64,000 nucleotides of DNA from Planctellipticum sp942493135 (GCA_942493135.1 OW818684.1:248001-312000); one strand, 5' to 3'. Positions 53,734 to 62,870 are shown, counted from the stretch's first letter. Notes: generated by a model from the sequence alone, not told the origin. A program made the numbers and translations.

Positions 53734-53854
53734 GGGAGGTCTCCGTCAACGTCAAAGCACCAAACCAATTGGCGAACAATGCGTGGGGACGTGCTGCAGG
53801 GTGAGTCGAGTTTTCGAGGCTCACCGCGGCCTGACAGAGGAAGCCGCGGAATCC

Positions 53855-54871
53855 TCAGGCGACGTTGCCGTTGGCCGCTTCCGCCGCCAGTTCTTCGACG
53901 ATCTTCTCGTTCAGCCGGCGATCCTTCATGCCCGTCGCCACGCGAAGCGCACTGGCGATCGAACGGCTGTTGCTGGCGCCGTGGCAGATGATGCAGATCC
54001 CGTCGACACCCAGCAGTGGAGCGCCGCCGGACTCGTGATACTGGAACCGCTTGTCGAGATTCTTGAAGGCCTGCATCGCCAGCGGCTTTTCCTGCTGCAG
54101 CGTGCCGAGCAGTTCCCCCGCCATCGCCTTTGTCAGCATGTCGACGATGCCTTCGCTGACCTTCAGAATCACGTTCCCGACGAAGCCTTCGCAGACCACA
54201 ACTTCGGTCGCCCCCTGGTACAGGTCGCGTCCTTCCACGTTGCCGACGTAGCGGTCCACGAACCGGCTGCGGGCGAACATCAGGTGGGCGTCGCGGACCA
54301 GATCGACCCCCTTACCGTCCTCGGTCCCGATATTCATCAGGCCGACGCGGGGGGTGGCGATGCCGAGAGTCTCGCGAGCGTAGATCGAGCCCATCACGCC
54401 GTACTGAAACAGGTGCTCGGGACGGGCCGCCGGATTGGCCCCTACGTCCATCAGCACCGCACGTCCCTGCATGGTCGGCAGCGCCACGGCGATCCCCGGG
54501 CGCTTCACGCCCTTCAGGAACAGCCGCGTCGTCAATCCCGCCGCCACCACGGCGCCGGTATGCCCGGCGCTCACGACGGCGTCAACCTGCTTGCCGGCCA
54601 TCAGCTTCCAGCAGGCAGTGATCGAGCAGTTCGGCTTCTTCCGCAGCGCCTCGGTCGGCTTTTCTTCCATCCCGATCCAGCCGTCGGCGGGATGGATTTT
54701 CAATCGGCCGCCTGCGTCCCCCGTCCGGGTCAGCGCAGCGTCGAGCTGCGGCTGATCTCCGACCAGCACAACCTCCAGATCGGGGTTTTCCTGCAGTGCG
54801 GCGATCGCTCCTTCGATGTTGGGCTCGGGGAACACGTCCCCGCCCATCGCATCCAGTGCTATCCGCATCAC
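53855..54871 (-). CDS. plsX: Phosphate acyltransferase PlsX
   Basis: PlsX converts acyl-ACP to acyl-phosphate, feeding PlsY in phospholipid synthesis. It has 338 residues. It begins MRIALDAMGGDVFPE and contains ADGWIGMEEKP, VSAGHTGAVVAAG, DVGANPAARPEHLFQY and GFVGNVILKVSEG, all family marks. It is a peripheral membrane protein. Its ATG is only 4 bases after the rpmF stop, and fabD follows 121 bases later, so the three are one operon linking ribosome and lipid synthesis. Confidence 0.96.
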   Translation of the reverse strand: MMRIALDAMGGDVFPEPNIEGAIAALQENPDLEVVLVGDQPQLDAALTRTGDAGGRLKIHPADGWIGMEEKPTEALRKKPNCSITACWKLMAGKQVDAVVSAGHTGAVVAAGLTTRLFLKGVKRPGIAVALPTMQGRAVLMDVGANPAARPEHLFQYGVMGSIYARETLGIATPRVGLMNIGTEDGKGVDLVRDAHLMFARSRFVDRYVGNVEGRDLYQGATEVVVCEGFVGNVILKVSEGIVDMLTKAMAGELLGTLQQEKPLAMQAFKNLDKRFQYHESGGAPLLGVDGICIICHGASNSRSIASALRVATGMKDRRLNEKIVEELAAEAANGNVA

Positions 54872-54875
54872 AGAG

Positions 54876-55055
54876 TTATTCCTCGACCGAAACCAGCGCG
54901 CGTCCCTGATAGGAACCGCAGGTCGGGCAGACCACGTGGCTCTTGATCATCGTCTGGCACTGCGGGCAGTGCTGCAGCTGCGGCGGCTTGATAGCATCGT
55001 GGCTCCGGCGCTTCCGGGAGCGGGACTTCGATTGGCGGCGATCCGGGACAGCCAT
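54876..55055 (-). CDS. rpmF: 50S ribosomal protein L32
   Basis: L32 is a small basic ribosomal protein of 59 residues. The basic N-terminus MAVPDRRQSKSRSRKRRSH is typical. Zinc-ribbon cysteines are intact (HCPQCQT with Cys30/33 and VCPTCGSYQGR with Cys43/46), so this is the zinc-bound form. ATG 55055 is chosen because L32 proteins begin MAVP; the frame start five codons earlier is rejected. It heads the rpmF-plsX-fabD operon. Confidence 0.95.
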   Translation of the reverse strand: MAVPDRRQSKSRSRKRRSHDAIKPPQLQHCPQCQTMIKSHVVCPTCGSYQGRALVSVEE

Positions 55056-55297
55056 GGCAGGTGCGTCCAAAACTCAAATGGAAAAACGAATGCGGAACGG
55101 TACGGTCCTCTCCTGTCGACGGACCGATTGCGTTCCGCTGCGAAGTTCGGCATCGTAAAGGCTCTTCGCAACAACTGTCAAGCGACGCCGTTAGGTCGAT
55201 TGCCGGCAACCTCGCGATTGCTGCCGGCCGTCGACCGGGAAACGAGCCGAGTTTCCTCGTCCGGCCCGACTCGCAACCCCATAATGCCGAGCTCCGG

Positions 55298-55753
55298 ATG
55301 TCCGAACCTTCTGACACGACAGACCTTGAGCCACCACCGGCCCGCAAAACGGCGAGCGGTCTGGCCGCACCGGCCGACTGGAAGCTCCCCATCCGCGGAT
55401 TCATCCCCCTCGTGCTGACAGCCACGGTGTTGCTTCAATTCGTCTTCTGGCTCTGGGCCCGGTCGGACCCCCTAGCCATTCCCTACCTGGTGATCGCCTG
55501 GTCATTTCTCGGCCTGGCCCTGACGCTCGTCGGCATGGGCTGGGCGGCGGTCATCGCCCTCGCGGACGACCCGAAGAGGGGCATTCTGTTCGCGTCCACT
55601 CCTTACCTGCTGTGGTACACGTGTACCCGCTGGCCGCTCGTCGGACAGCCGATGACGGTCTTCTTCTGCGGGCTGGCCTTGTCTGTCGTCAGCATGTGGA
55701 CTGGACTGGAAATGCTCAAAGCCTACGCCGAGTCCATTCCCGCATCGAATTGA
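55298..55753 (+). CDS. Small multipass membrane protein
   Basis: This 151-residue protein of unknown function has four hydrophobic stretches: FIPLVLTATVLLQFVFWLW, IPYLVIAWSFLGLALTLVGM, a short WAAVIALA continuation, and MTVFFCGLALSVVSMWTGL. A proline-rich cytoplasmic N-terminus of about 30 residues precedes them. It is transcribed divergently from rpmF. ATG 55298 is chosen because the frame upstream reads through the rpmF promoter region. It is followed by a secreted hypothetical 80 bases later on the same strand. Confidence 0.7.
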   Translation: MSEPSDTTDLEPPPARKTASGLAAPADWKLPIRGFIPLVLTATVLLQFVFWLWARSDPLAIPYLVIAWSFLGLALTLVGMGWAAVIALADDPKRGILFASTPYLLWYTCTRWPLVGQPMTVFFCGLALSVVSMWTGLEMLKAYAESIPASN

Positions 55754-55833
55754 CAGCCTCTGCGACCCGCCGCACGATGGCTCCCTCCGACCGCAGCTCG
55801 ATCACAGCGCTCACCCACTTTGCGAGAAATTCC

Positions 55834-56709
55834 ATGAAGTCCGCGATTCTCCTCCGTTGCCTCACATTGCTGGCGTCAATCTGCACGTTGATTCCGGCGA
55901 CTGTCGACGCGGCCGACGTCTTCGAGCGACACACCGCGACGGTCATCCGCAAAACCTTCGAAACGGTCCCCCCGGTCGAGCAGCTCACGCTCAACGAGTC
56001 AGCCCGGCTCAAACCCCTGTCGTCGACGATTGGCTCGCCGTGCGTCTTCATCAAGACGGACGAAGAAAACTGGAGCAAGGCCCTCGTCACCTGGGGTCTG
56101 CGAAAAACTGCAGACAAACCCGTGCAGGTGCTGCTGATCGAGCGCTACGTGACGTACCGCGGCGACCGCCCGGAGCTGACCACCGCAGTCGGCAAGGACG
56201 TAATGGTCTTCCCGGGATTCGCCTTCAACTTCGATATCGGCCAGGTCGTCCCTGCCGGTCAGGGAGGCGATATCGATTTCACCGCCGACGGAGCCCTGAA
56301 AGTTCTCGATCCCGCGACGATGATCACCCTCAACGGCTCCCAGTTGCCGCCCATCGAAAAGTCTTCCAGCAGGCCAGCCGACCACGAAGGGGTCGAGGCC
56401 GGCGACTTCGCCGGGACCTGGAAGGTCGACGCCGACGGTCGCTGGACCGGCGAATGGCGGCTCAAGATCGCCGAGAACGGCCGGGCGACCGGTTCCTTCG
56501 TCTCGAAAGACCTGCAGAACACCTACGACATCACCGGCCAGATCGGCGGCACGCCGCACAACCTGAAACTTGACGTCTTCCTCGCCAACGCCCAGATGCA
56601 GGTCGACGCCTACCTCTGGACCACGGACAAATCCCAAATGGCCGGCACGGTCACTCTGACCGGCCGCAAATTCGGCTTCCTCGCCACGCGAGTGGACGAG
56701 CCGGAATAG
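55834..56709 (+). CDS. Secreted hypothetical protein
   Basis: This 291-residue protein has a signal peptide (ILLRCLTLLASICTLIPATVDA). The N-terminal half (KTFETVPPVEQLTLNESARLK, VQVLLIERYVTYRG, FNFDIGQVVPAGQGGDIDF) is beta-rich. The C-terminal part (DFAGTWKVDADGRWTGEWRLK, RATGSFVSKDLQNTYDITGQIGG-like, AQMQVDAYLWTTDKSQMAGTV) looks like a small lipocalin-like or avidin-like barrel repeated in planctomycetal secreted proteins. ATG 55834 starts the signal peptide. No catalytic motif is seen. Confidence 0.7.
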   Translation: MKSAILLRCLTLLASICTLIPATVDAADVFERHTATVIRKTFETVPPVEQLTLNESARLKPLSSTIGSPCVFIKTDEENWSKALVTWGLRKTADKPVQVLLIERYVTYRGDRPELTTAVGKDVMVFPGFAFNFDIGQVVPAGQGGDIDFTADGALKVLDPATMITLNGSQLPPIEKSSSRPADHEGVEAGDFAGTWKVDADGRWTGEWRLKIAENGRATGSFVSKDLQNTYDITGQIGGTPHNLKLDVFLANAQMQVDAYLWTTDKSQMAGTVTLTGRKFGFLATRVDEPE

Positions 56710-56756
56710 TCCAGCCTCTTCACTCTCCACTAGCCACTAACCACTTTTTCTCCCCC

Positions 56757-57293
56757 CTACATCAGATTCCAGTCCCCGAACAGCCTGGACCGGAACTCCG
56801 TCCACTCTTCGCGATGCCGGACCGGTTCGGCGTTGTGCTCCATGATCGTGCAGACCCAGTCGTCCATCTTCCGCAGCCGCTGGGAAAGGATGGTCACCAG
56901 GTTCGACAGCACGACGTATGCAATCCGCGGCTGATGGGTGTGGAGCCGCTCGAAGCGCTCCCGCGTCAGCCGCCACAGCACGACCGCCGCCTCGGTTCTC
57001 ACCGACGCCGAGTGCGGTGCGGAGTGCAGGAACGACATCTCGCCGAAGAGGCTCCCCGCCTCCAGCGTCGCCAGGTGCTTGCACTGTCCCAGATGATTGC
57101 AGCGGGCGACCTTGCAGACCCCGCGGACGATCAGCCAGAGCGACTGCGAATCGCCCCCTTCATGGATGATCTCGGCCCCCGCCGGGTGGTGTTCGATCGT
57201 CATCAGTTCTTCGATCTGCTTCCGCTCTTCGACCGTCAGTCCGTGGAAGAGCTGGCACATCTGCAGCGGTGCTGTCAGTCCATCGTCCGTCAT
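56757..57293 (-). CDS. Cyclic-nucleotide-binding-domain protein without DNA-binding domain
   Basis: This 178-residue protein has a CRP-like cNMP beta-barrel at 12-130 (LFHGLTVEERKQIEELM, AEIIHEGGDSQSLWLIVRG, LEAGSLFGEMSFLH) and then a C-terminal helix, with no helix-turn-helix. In the phosphate-binding cassette the usual Arg of the RSA motif is His94 (PHSASV), so cAMP binding is doubtful. Its ATG (57293) directly abuts the stop of the glutamate dehydrogenase gene with no intervening base, so the two are probably translated together. It could be a regulatory partner of that enzyme; this is inferred from position only. Confidence 0.85.
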   Translation of the reverse strand: MTDDGLTAPLQMCQLFHGLTVEERKQIEELMTIEHHPAGAEIIHEGGDSQSLWLIVRGVCKVARCNHLGQCKHLATLEAGSLFGEMSFLHSAPHSASVRTEAAVVLWRLTRERFERLHTHQPRIAYVVLSNLVTILSQRLRKMDDWVCTIMEHNAEPVRHREEWTEFRSRLFGDWNLM

Positions 57294-58526
57294 TCAGATC
57301 CCTCCCAGCACGGTCGCCCGTCCGACCCGGCCAATCCCCAGAATATACGCGGCAGTCCGCAACGAGACCTTTTTTTCTTCGGCCAGATTCCACACGCGGT
57401 CGAAGCCGTCAAGCATGACCTTCCCCAGCTCGTCCCGCACCCGATTCACGTCCCAGCGGAAATGCTGCCGGTTCTGGACCCATTCAAAATAGCTGACCGT
57501 CACGCCCCCTGCATTCGCCAGGATGTCGGGGACCACGACAATTCCCTTACGGCGGAACACATCGTCCGCTTCGGCTTCCGTCGGGTTATTGGCCGCTTCG
57601 ACGATGTACTTCGCACGGACCGCGTCGGCGTTCTCCGCCGTCAGCACGCCCCCCAGCGCCGCGGGAATCAGGATATCGACGTCCGCGGCCAGCAAGGCCG
57701 CATTGTCGATCGCGTCCGTCCCCGGAAAGTCCTTGACCCCCTTATGGTTTCGCACGTACTCCAGCAACCGGGGAATGTCGAGCCCCTCGGGATTGAGAAT
57801 TCCTCCGGAAACATCCGAAACGGCGACCACCTTCGCCCCTTTCTCGTGCAGGATGTCGGCGGTAAACGTCCCCACGTTGCCGAACCCCTGTAACGCCACC
57901 GACACTCCCTGCAGATCGCGCCCGAACTTTTTCATCAGCGCCTCGGTGCACAGCACGACGCCCCGTCCTGTCGCTTCTTCCCGTCCCTCGGAGCCGTGTA
58001 GTTCGACCGGTTTCCCCGTGACGCACGCCGGCTGGAAGCCGTAGAACTTCTCATATTGATTGGCGAACCACGCCATCACCTGGGCGTTGGTCCCCATGTC
58101 CGGCGCCGGAATATCCTTATCCGGCCCGACCATGTCGTGAATCTCGTCGACAAACTTGCGGGTGATCCGTTCGAGTTCGCCCGGGCTGAGCAGTTTGGGA
58201 TCGACCGAGATCCCCCCCTTGGCCCCGCCGTACGGCAGATTGACCACGGCCGTCTTCCAGGTCATCAGCGACGCCAGCGTCAGCACCTCCTCCGCATCGA
58301 CCTCGGGGTGATACCGCAGCCCCCCCTTCATCGGCCCGCGGGAGCTGTCGTGCTGAACCCGGTAGCCGATGTAGGTGGCGATCTCGCCATTGTCCAGTTC
58401 GAGAGCGACCTGAACCTTCACCTCCCGCTCGGGAGTGAGCAGCAGCCGCCGCATATTCGCCGACAGCCCCAGCAGATCGGCCGCCGACTCGAAGTAGTGG
58501 CAGGCATTGTCGAATGAATCAGCCAT
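57294..58526 (-). CDS. Glu/Leu/Phe/Val dehydrogenase (glutamate dehydrogenase type)
   Basis: This NAD(P)-dependent amino-acid dehydrogenase of 410 residues interconverts glutamate and 2-oxoglutarate plus ammonia. Motifs are GPMKGGLRYHPEVDAEEV, the catalytic-Lys segment NLPYGGAKGGISVDP, DIPAPDMGTNAQVMAW and the nucleotide-binding ALQGFGNVGTFTADIL. The C-terminal half has LANAGGVTVSYFEWVQN, typical of the hexameric GDH class. ATG 58526 (MADSFDNACHYF) is chosen over the frame start five codons upstream. A cNMP-domain gene follows with zero spacing. Confidence 0.93.
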   Translation of the reverse strand: MADSFDNACHYFESAADLLGLSANMRRLLLTPEREVKVQVALELDNGEIATYIGYRVQHDSSRGPMKGGLRYHPEVDAEEVLTLASLMTWKTAVVNLPYGGAKGGISVDPKLLSPGELERITRKFVDEIHDMVGPDKDIPAPDMGTNAQVMAWFANQYEKFYGFQPACVTGKPVELHGSEGREEATGRGVVLCTEALMKKFGRDLQGVSVALQGFGNVGTFTADILHEKGAKVVAVSDVSGGILNPEGLDIPRLLEYVRNHKGVKDFPGTDAIDNAALLAADVDILIPAALGGVLTAENADAVRAKYIVEAANNPTEAEADDVFRRKGIVVVPDILANAGGVTVSYFEWVQNRQHFRWDVNRVRDELGKVMLDGFDRVWNLAEEKKVSLRTAAYILGIGRVGRATVLGGI

Positions 58527-58659
58527 GGTGTGCCTGTTCAACGGAAGTCGTGTGATTCGCCTCCGGCGATTATACGCCGCCGCGCGTCCGCCGGCTGGAA
58601 ACGGTATTCATCAATCCTGCAGATTCTCCAGCCCCGTACCGCATTCCCTGACAGTCATT

Positions 58660-59784
58660 TCAGGGAATGCTCCGCTGATGGACCGCCGGCCGAACCGGCG
58701 TCTGCCGATCATAGGCTTCGTTCCAGCTTCCCGGTACCCGCGCCATCAGAAAGCTGGCCACCGCCTCCGCAAGCTGCTGGTGCCCCTGCTCCGTCCAGCC
58801 CGTCTCGGCGGGCAGCGACCACTGAAGGATTGTCGCCGGCTCGCGATGTAGCACGGTCACGTCGCACCACGGCACCCCCGTCTCTTGAACAACAGGGCCA
58901 ACCAGCTGCGCCAGCCGGGTGGAATCGACGTCGGGAGCCCGCTGCAGATCCGGAGTCGACCAGACCACCAGCCGCCCCCCCCACTGCTGCACCAGCGCCG
59001 CCAGATGCGACAGAACCTCCAGCGAGCCCGCGTCGCGCGCCTGCATCGATTCGCCGGCTCCAGCCGTTTCCGCTCCCAGCAGCCGAGACCCCGTCAGGCA
59101 GGCCAGCCGGTCGAGCACGCGGAATTCTTCTCGCCAGCGTCGGCTGGAGGATCCCGCGGAAGTCCCCAGCAGCGTCGGATGACAGCACGTCAACGGCTGA
59201 CCGCGGGCATCGCTTCGCGCCCAGCGCTGCAGCGCCGCACCTCGGGAGAGAAACACCGGATCGAGTTCCAGCAGCACATAGTCGGGCTGTAACGCCGCCA
59301 GCTCGTGTTTCAACCGAAGATACTGTGTGCAGAGCCCCCCCCCTGGCACGGCTCCATTCAAAATCTCCAGGGACTGCGAGCTCCGCCCCTGCAGATATCG
59401 CTGCAAATGGCTGCAGAAATGGAGATCTTCCGGCGTCGTCGCGCCAAAGAGCGGATCGCCCCCCAGACACAGAATCCGGACCGTGTCGGCGGGCTTCGGC
59501 ACGGCAGGCTCCGGCCCGCGGCAGCCGTAGCTGTTCAGCCGGAAGGAGACGGCATGCCGCGTCTCCGACGATCGTGTGCGGATCTCCGCAAATGGCCGCA
59601 GGCTGGCGTAAACGGTCGTTGAGGGACTGACGACGCCGGCGAGTTGACGCTCCAGCCCGTCGTCGTGCCGATCCTGCGTGACCTCACGCACCCTCAGGGC
59701 CACCTCGGCAGCGCAGACGAAGAACGCCAGGAGCAGCACGGCTCCCACAAACTGCCTGAGCCAGCGGATACAGGCCCGGCCCAT
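58660..59784 (-). CDS. Membrane-anchored SGNH-hydrolase-like protein with altered catalytic motif
   Basis: This 374-residue protein has an N-terminal signal anchor (FVGAVLLLAFFVCAAEVAL). The domain pattern follows SGNH hydrolases: block I at 106-114 (CLGGDPLFG), block II-like NGAVPGGG (143-150), DYVLLELDPVF and a terminal TEQGHQQLAEAV (His335). The catalytic Ser of GDS is Pro111 and the DxxH Asp is Glu332, so esterase or acetyl-transfer activity is doubtful. A role in binding or in a modified chemistry is possible. The start is ATG 59784. It is the upstream neighbour of the GDH gene on the same strand but 133 bases away. Confidence 0.75.
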   Translation of the reverse strand: MGRACIRWLRQFVGAVLLLAFFVCAAEVALRVREVTQDRHDDGLERQLAGVVSPSTTVYASLRPFAEIRTRSSETRHAVSFRLNSYGCRGPEPAVPKPADTVRILCLGGDPLFGATTPEDLHFCSHLQRYLQGRSSQSLEILNGAVPGGGLCTQYLRLKHELAALQPDYVLLELDPVFLSRGAALQRWARSDARGQPLTCCHPTLLGTSAGSSSRRWREEFRVLDRLACLTGSRLLGAETAGAGESMQARDAGSLEVLSHLAALVQQWGGRLVVWSTPDLQRAPDVDSTRLAQLVGPVVQETGVPWCDVTVLHREPATILQWSLPAETGWTEQGHQQLAEAVASFLMARVPGSWNEAYDRQTPVRPAVHQRSIP

Positions 59785-59969
59785 CCTCGCCTTCCGTGTC
59801 GACGTAACCCCCGCTCATCCATGAGCCTCGGGAGGATAGTTCGACGGGAAATAACGGGCAAGGCGAAGTTGCCAGGGCGGGTATCGGGCCTCGCGATTCG
59901 GGGATCGCAGAAACCGCGATACCACCAAGTCTTTCACGCGGCACTTGTCAATCAGCGCTCGGCTCTTTC

Positions 59970-60983
59970 CTACTTCATCCGCTTCTGCAGCTCGCTCACC
60001 ACGGCTTCCACGATCCGGCTCACGTCCGGGCCGCCGTTCTGTGGAACAGGGCAGCCGCAGACCGGTTCGTCCGTGAAACCGTGCTCCGCCAGCATGCACT
60101 GCAGCGTGTCCGCCAGAGCCGCAAGATCGACCTGCTGATCATCCGACAGCGGCTGCCGGCCGACGCCCGGCTCGAAACCCCGCAGCCGGAGTGCGGTCCG
60201 GAACCCGTCCGGGAACTCCGAGTGCAGGATCATCGCGTCGAACAGCGTGACGATGTCGTACTGCAGTTGCCGGGCCTCGTCGAGCTGCTCCGACAAGGTC
60301 AGTTCGTACAGTTTCCGGGTCAGCTCCGGCACCACTCCCGAACTGGCGTTCGTCCCGCCGTCGCAGCCGATCAGCAGCATCGGCATCAGTGCCGCGTCCC
60401 ACCCGGTCAGGAAGCTGAAGTCCGGCCGGTTCGGGCGGATCGCCTGAATCATGCGGATCATGTTGGGAATGTCTCCCGACGAATCCTTGATCCCGATCAC
60501 CTTGTCACACTCGTCCGCCAACCGCCGAACCGTCGGCACGTCAATCGGGCTGGCGAACATCGGAATGTTGTACAGCGTCACATCGATCGGCGAATTGTCC
60601 GCGATCTCCTTGAAATATGCATACACCGCCCGCGGACTGAGCTTGAAGTAAAACGGCGCCACGATCGCCACCGCCGTCGCCCCCAGCGAATAATACGTTT
60701 CACAGGCGCGGATCGTTTCACGGACGTTCGCCTCGGCGGCCCCGGCCAGGATCGGCACGCGCCCGGCCACGTGGTCCGTCATGATCTCCATGATCCGGAC
60801 CCGCTCTTCGACCGTGAAACGGGTGAATTCTCCCGTGGAACCGTTCGGGTAGAGACCGTGCACCCCCTTGGCGATCAGCCAGTCCACATACCGCCGCAGC
60901 TCCGGCTCGTTGATCTCCCCCCGGCTGTCGAGAGGCACAATATTCGGCGTAAAGATACCGTGGATCTTGCCTTGCGGTCGCAT
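59970..60983 (-). CDS. Dihydrodipicolinate synthase family (DapA-like) aldolase
   Basis: This 337-residue class I aldolase of the DapA/NAL superfamily has GIFTPNIVPLDSRGEI at the start, GLYPNGSTGEFTRF (substrate-binding loop), TLYNIPMF with catalytic Tyr138 and VIGIKDSSGD with Schiff-base Lys166. It is longer than DapA (about 290), and the last 40 residues form an extension with a CGCPVP motif. Sequence alone does not separate lysine synthesis from sialic-acid or hydroxyproline-type aldolases; the lone context favours a catabolic or specialised role. The start is ATG 60983. Confidence 0.88.
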   Translation of the reverse strand: MRPQGKIHGIFTPNIVPLDSRGEINEPELRRYVDWLIAKGVHGLYPNGSTGEFTRFTVEERVRIMEIMTDHVAGRVPILAGAAEANVRETIRACETYYSLGATAVAIVAPFYFKLSPRAVYAYFKEIADNSPIDVTLYNIPMFASPIDVPTVRRLADECDKVIGIKDSSGDIPNMIRMIQAIRPNRPDFSFLTGWDAALMPMLLIGCDGGTNASSGVVPELTRKLYELTLSEQLDEARQLQYDIVTLFDAMILHSEFPDGFRTALRLRGFEPGVGRQPLSDDQQVDLAALADTLQCMLAEHGFTDEPVCGCPVPQNGGPDVSRIVEAVVSELQKRMK

Positions 60984-61204
60984 GAACCGGGGGCCTTTCC
61001 GGGGACGAGGGCAGTCCCCTGCGTGTCATGGTAGGTGGTGTGGCGATTTTGTGCGTTCGGGGAAGAGTATACGGGCCAGCCAGCGCCCCTTCCATTCCGC
61101 CGCCTGTACCTCCTGTATCGAAAGTCCGCCCCGCGAAGGTTGAACGGAGTCCGGCCAGGCAGGATTGTTCGGCGCAGAGCAACGGACGGCCGGTTCCAAA
61201 CATA

Positions 61205-61301
61205 GGGTGGCCGGGGCAGGAGCGTCTTCGCGATGCCCCGCTGTTCCAACGCGGTTTCGCCAGAAGGCCGGGGCTTCCCTTCGGTCCAGCCCCGGCCACC
61301 C
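61205..61301. repeat. Inverted repeat GGGTGGCCGGGGC downstream of the retron RT
   Basis: GGGTGGCCGGGGC (61205-61217) and GCCCCGGCCACCC (61289-61301) are perfect 13-bp complements, with further GGCCGGGGC between them. It lies in the 345-base gap 60984-61328, where no gene is seen. It begins 28 bases past the RT stop, so it may terminate the retron transcript. Confidence 0.75.
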
Positions 61302-61328
61302 GAAACCGCCTTGAAGCAGCCGTCGGCG

Positions 61329-62630
61329 TCAACGCGTCCAGTCGATCCGCCGATACACCGCCAGCAGCTTTTCGCCCCGGCTGCGATTCAACAGACACGC
61401 ATGGGCGATCCGCCCGCGCAGATGGCTGGCAAAGTCCGCAGCGCCATCATGATTCTGCGATGATGGTCCCAGCTTCACGCAGTTGTGCAGGATCGCCTTC
61501 AGCCGGTCGAAATCGGACCGCGACTGATTCGGCCTTACATTCACGACGACGCCGGTCACCCGTTGCTGCTGATGCGGCCGGAGAATCCGCCGTTTTTTGC
61601 GATGAACCCGGAATCGCTCTTCGCGAATAATCTGGTTCACCAGCGGCAGAAACACCCGCAGGCTGCTGCGAAACTTCGCGTCGCCCGAGAACGTCAAGTC
61701 GTCAGCGTAACGGGTGTAATTCGCCCCAAACGTCCGGCTCAATCCCGCCAGCCGCAGGTCGAGTACGAACGCAGACAGATTCGCCAGTGCGGGAGACGTC
61801 GGCGCCCCCTGCGGCAGATGCGCCCGCAGATACGGCATCACGGCCCCGGCATCTCCCTCCGGCAGCGTCAGGTCGCCCGGCACCGCCGAGGTCGTCAGCC
61901 GGCCCAGCCAGATTGCCGCCTCGCGCGAATAACCAATGCTTCGAAAAATCGCCACCACCCGCGAAAAGCTGACCGCGGGATAGAAGTTCTCCAGATCGAA
62001 CCGCACCACCACCGCCTGACCGGTATGCGGCGCTGCGTTGGAGACGATCGACCGTCCCGCCACAAATCCGTGAGCGGCGCCGTGCGGCGGACAGCGGTCG
62101 AGAATCTCAGTCAGAATTTTGACCTGAACCGCTTTCAAATCGGGCTTCGGCGCTTCGATCAGCCGCCAGCCGCCGCTCTTCTTCCGCATCCAGCGGAACC
62201 AGTAGTGCGCCTGCTTCTGGCCCCGCGGACGCCCCCCCGTGAACCGGTGCACCAGCCAGGCCAGCCGGCCCACCGGCTGGCCGACCCACGCTGCAATATC
62301 ATCCGGCGTCGTCAGCACGGGAAGCTGCTGCGCCCGCAGATGTTCCTCGTCCCCATCCTGAGACAGATCGAGATAATGTCCCGTCCGCGACCCCAGCCGG
62401 GCAAACCGATACGGCGGCTTGCCGCGCGTCTCGATCACCGGCGAGCGCTCCAGCACCGCCCGGCGTCTCATGCGAACCAGCCGGACCGGAGACCGCGACT
62501 TTGCAGAAACGACGCCAGCGGCCGCTGGCGGTGAGTCCGCCCGGCGAGGCAGTGCAACGCCGCCGGAAGGCGGATCGTCCTCCGCAGGCAGCCAGCCCAT
62601 CCACCGCCACAGCCAGTCAAACAAGCCCAT
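61329..62630 (-). CDS. Retron-type reverse transcriptase
   Basis: This 433-residue RT should copy the msd part of the adjacent RNA into single-stranded DNA. RT motifs: RT0/1 HYWFRWMRKKSGGWRLIEAP (143-161), RT3 VVRFDLENFYPAV (Asp212), LPQGAPTSPALANL (272-285) and catalytic YADD (308-311). Retron-specific motifs are NAAPH (198-202, NAxxH) and VTGVVVN (358-364, VTG). The first about 100 residues precede the RT0 region (LPVLTTPDDIAAWVG) and form an Arg/Pro-rich extension of unknown role. ATG 62630 has GGAAAG seven bases upstream; the frame opens with TTG 62645. No separate effector gene follows. Confidence 0.92.
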   Translation of the reverse strand: MGLFDWLWRWMGWLPAEDDPPSGGVALPRRADSPPAAAGVVSAKSRSPVRLVRMRRRAVLERSPVIETRGKPPYRFARLGSRTGHYLDLSQDGDEEHLRAQQLPVLTTPDDIAAWVGQPVGRLAWLVHRFTGGRPRGQKQAHYWFRWMRKKSGGWRLIEAPKPDLKAVQVKILTEILDRCPPHGAAHGFVAGRSIVSNAAPHTGQAVVVRFDLENFYPAVSFSRVVAIFRSIGYSREAAIWLGRLTTSAVPGDLTLPEGDAGAVMPYLRAHLPQGAPTSPALANLSAFVLDLRLAGLSRTFGANYTRYADDLTFSGDAKFRSSLRVFLPLVNQIIREERFRVHRKKRRILRPHQQQRVTGVVVNVRPNQSRSDFDRLKAILHNCVKLGPSSQNHDGAADFASHLRGRIAHACLLNRSRGEKLLAVYRRIDWTR

Positions 62631-62700
62631 GCAAACGCTTTCCAAAGCTGCGCGGCGGACTGAGAACTGCAGAGCGGACGTTGGAGAAGTGATCGAAAAA

Positions 62701-62870
62701 GGTGGCCTGCGGGCCGCACAACGGTTCCCGTGGCGAAGCGTTGACGACGGTCATGTCGACCGTCGCGACGCTTCACATCGCGAATGCAGCACAATCAAGC
62801 GAGCGCGGGGTAGCCCCGCACCGTGCGACGCCGAGGCGCGCACCGAGCTTGGGCGGCCCACAGGCCAACG
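62701..62870 (-). ncRNA. Retron msr-msd noncoding RNA (predicted)
   Basis: This is about 170 nt immediately upstream of the RT (70 bases before ATG 62630). Arm a1 (62867-62853, TGGCCTGTGGGCCGC) pairs with a2 (62717-62703, GCGGCCCGCAGGCCA) over 15 bp with one G-U. Directly after a1 comes AAGC (62850-62847), the place of the branching G. Two msr-like hairpins follow: GTGCG...CGCAC (62843-62823) and GCGGGG-CTA-CCCCGC (62819-62805). The msd-like stem is GAAGCGT/ACGCTTC (62774-62768 with 62741-62735) and, inside it, CGACGGTC-GACAT-GACCGTCG (62765-62745). A promoter lies just upstream. The order and spacing match known retrons. Confidence 0.82.

Noticed and set aside
61329..62630. Group II intron maturase or diversity-generating retroelement RT
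   Set aside because: There is no maturase X or HNH endonuclease domain and no intron domain V-like sequence or template/variable repeat pair. NAxxH, VTG and the a1/a2 RNA favour a retron.
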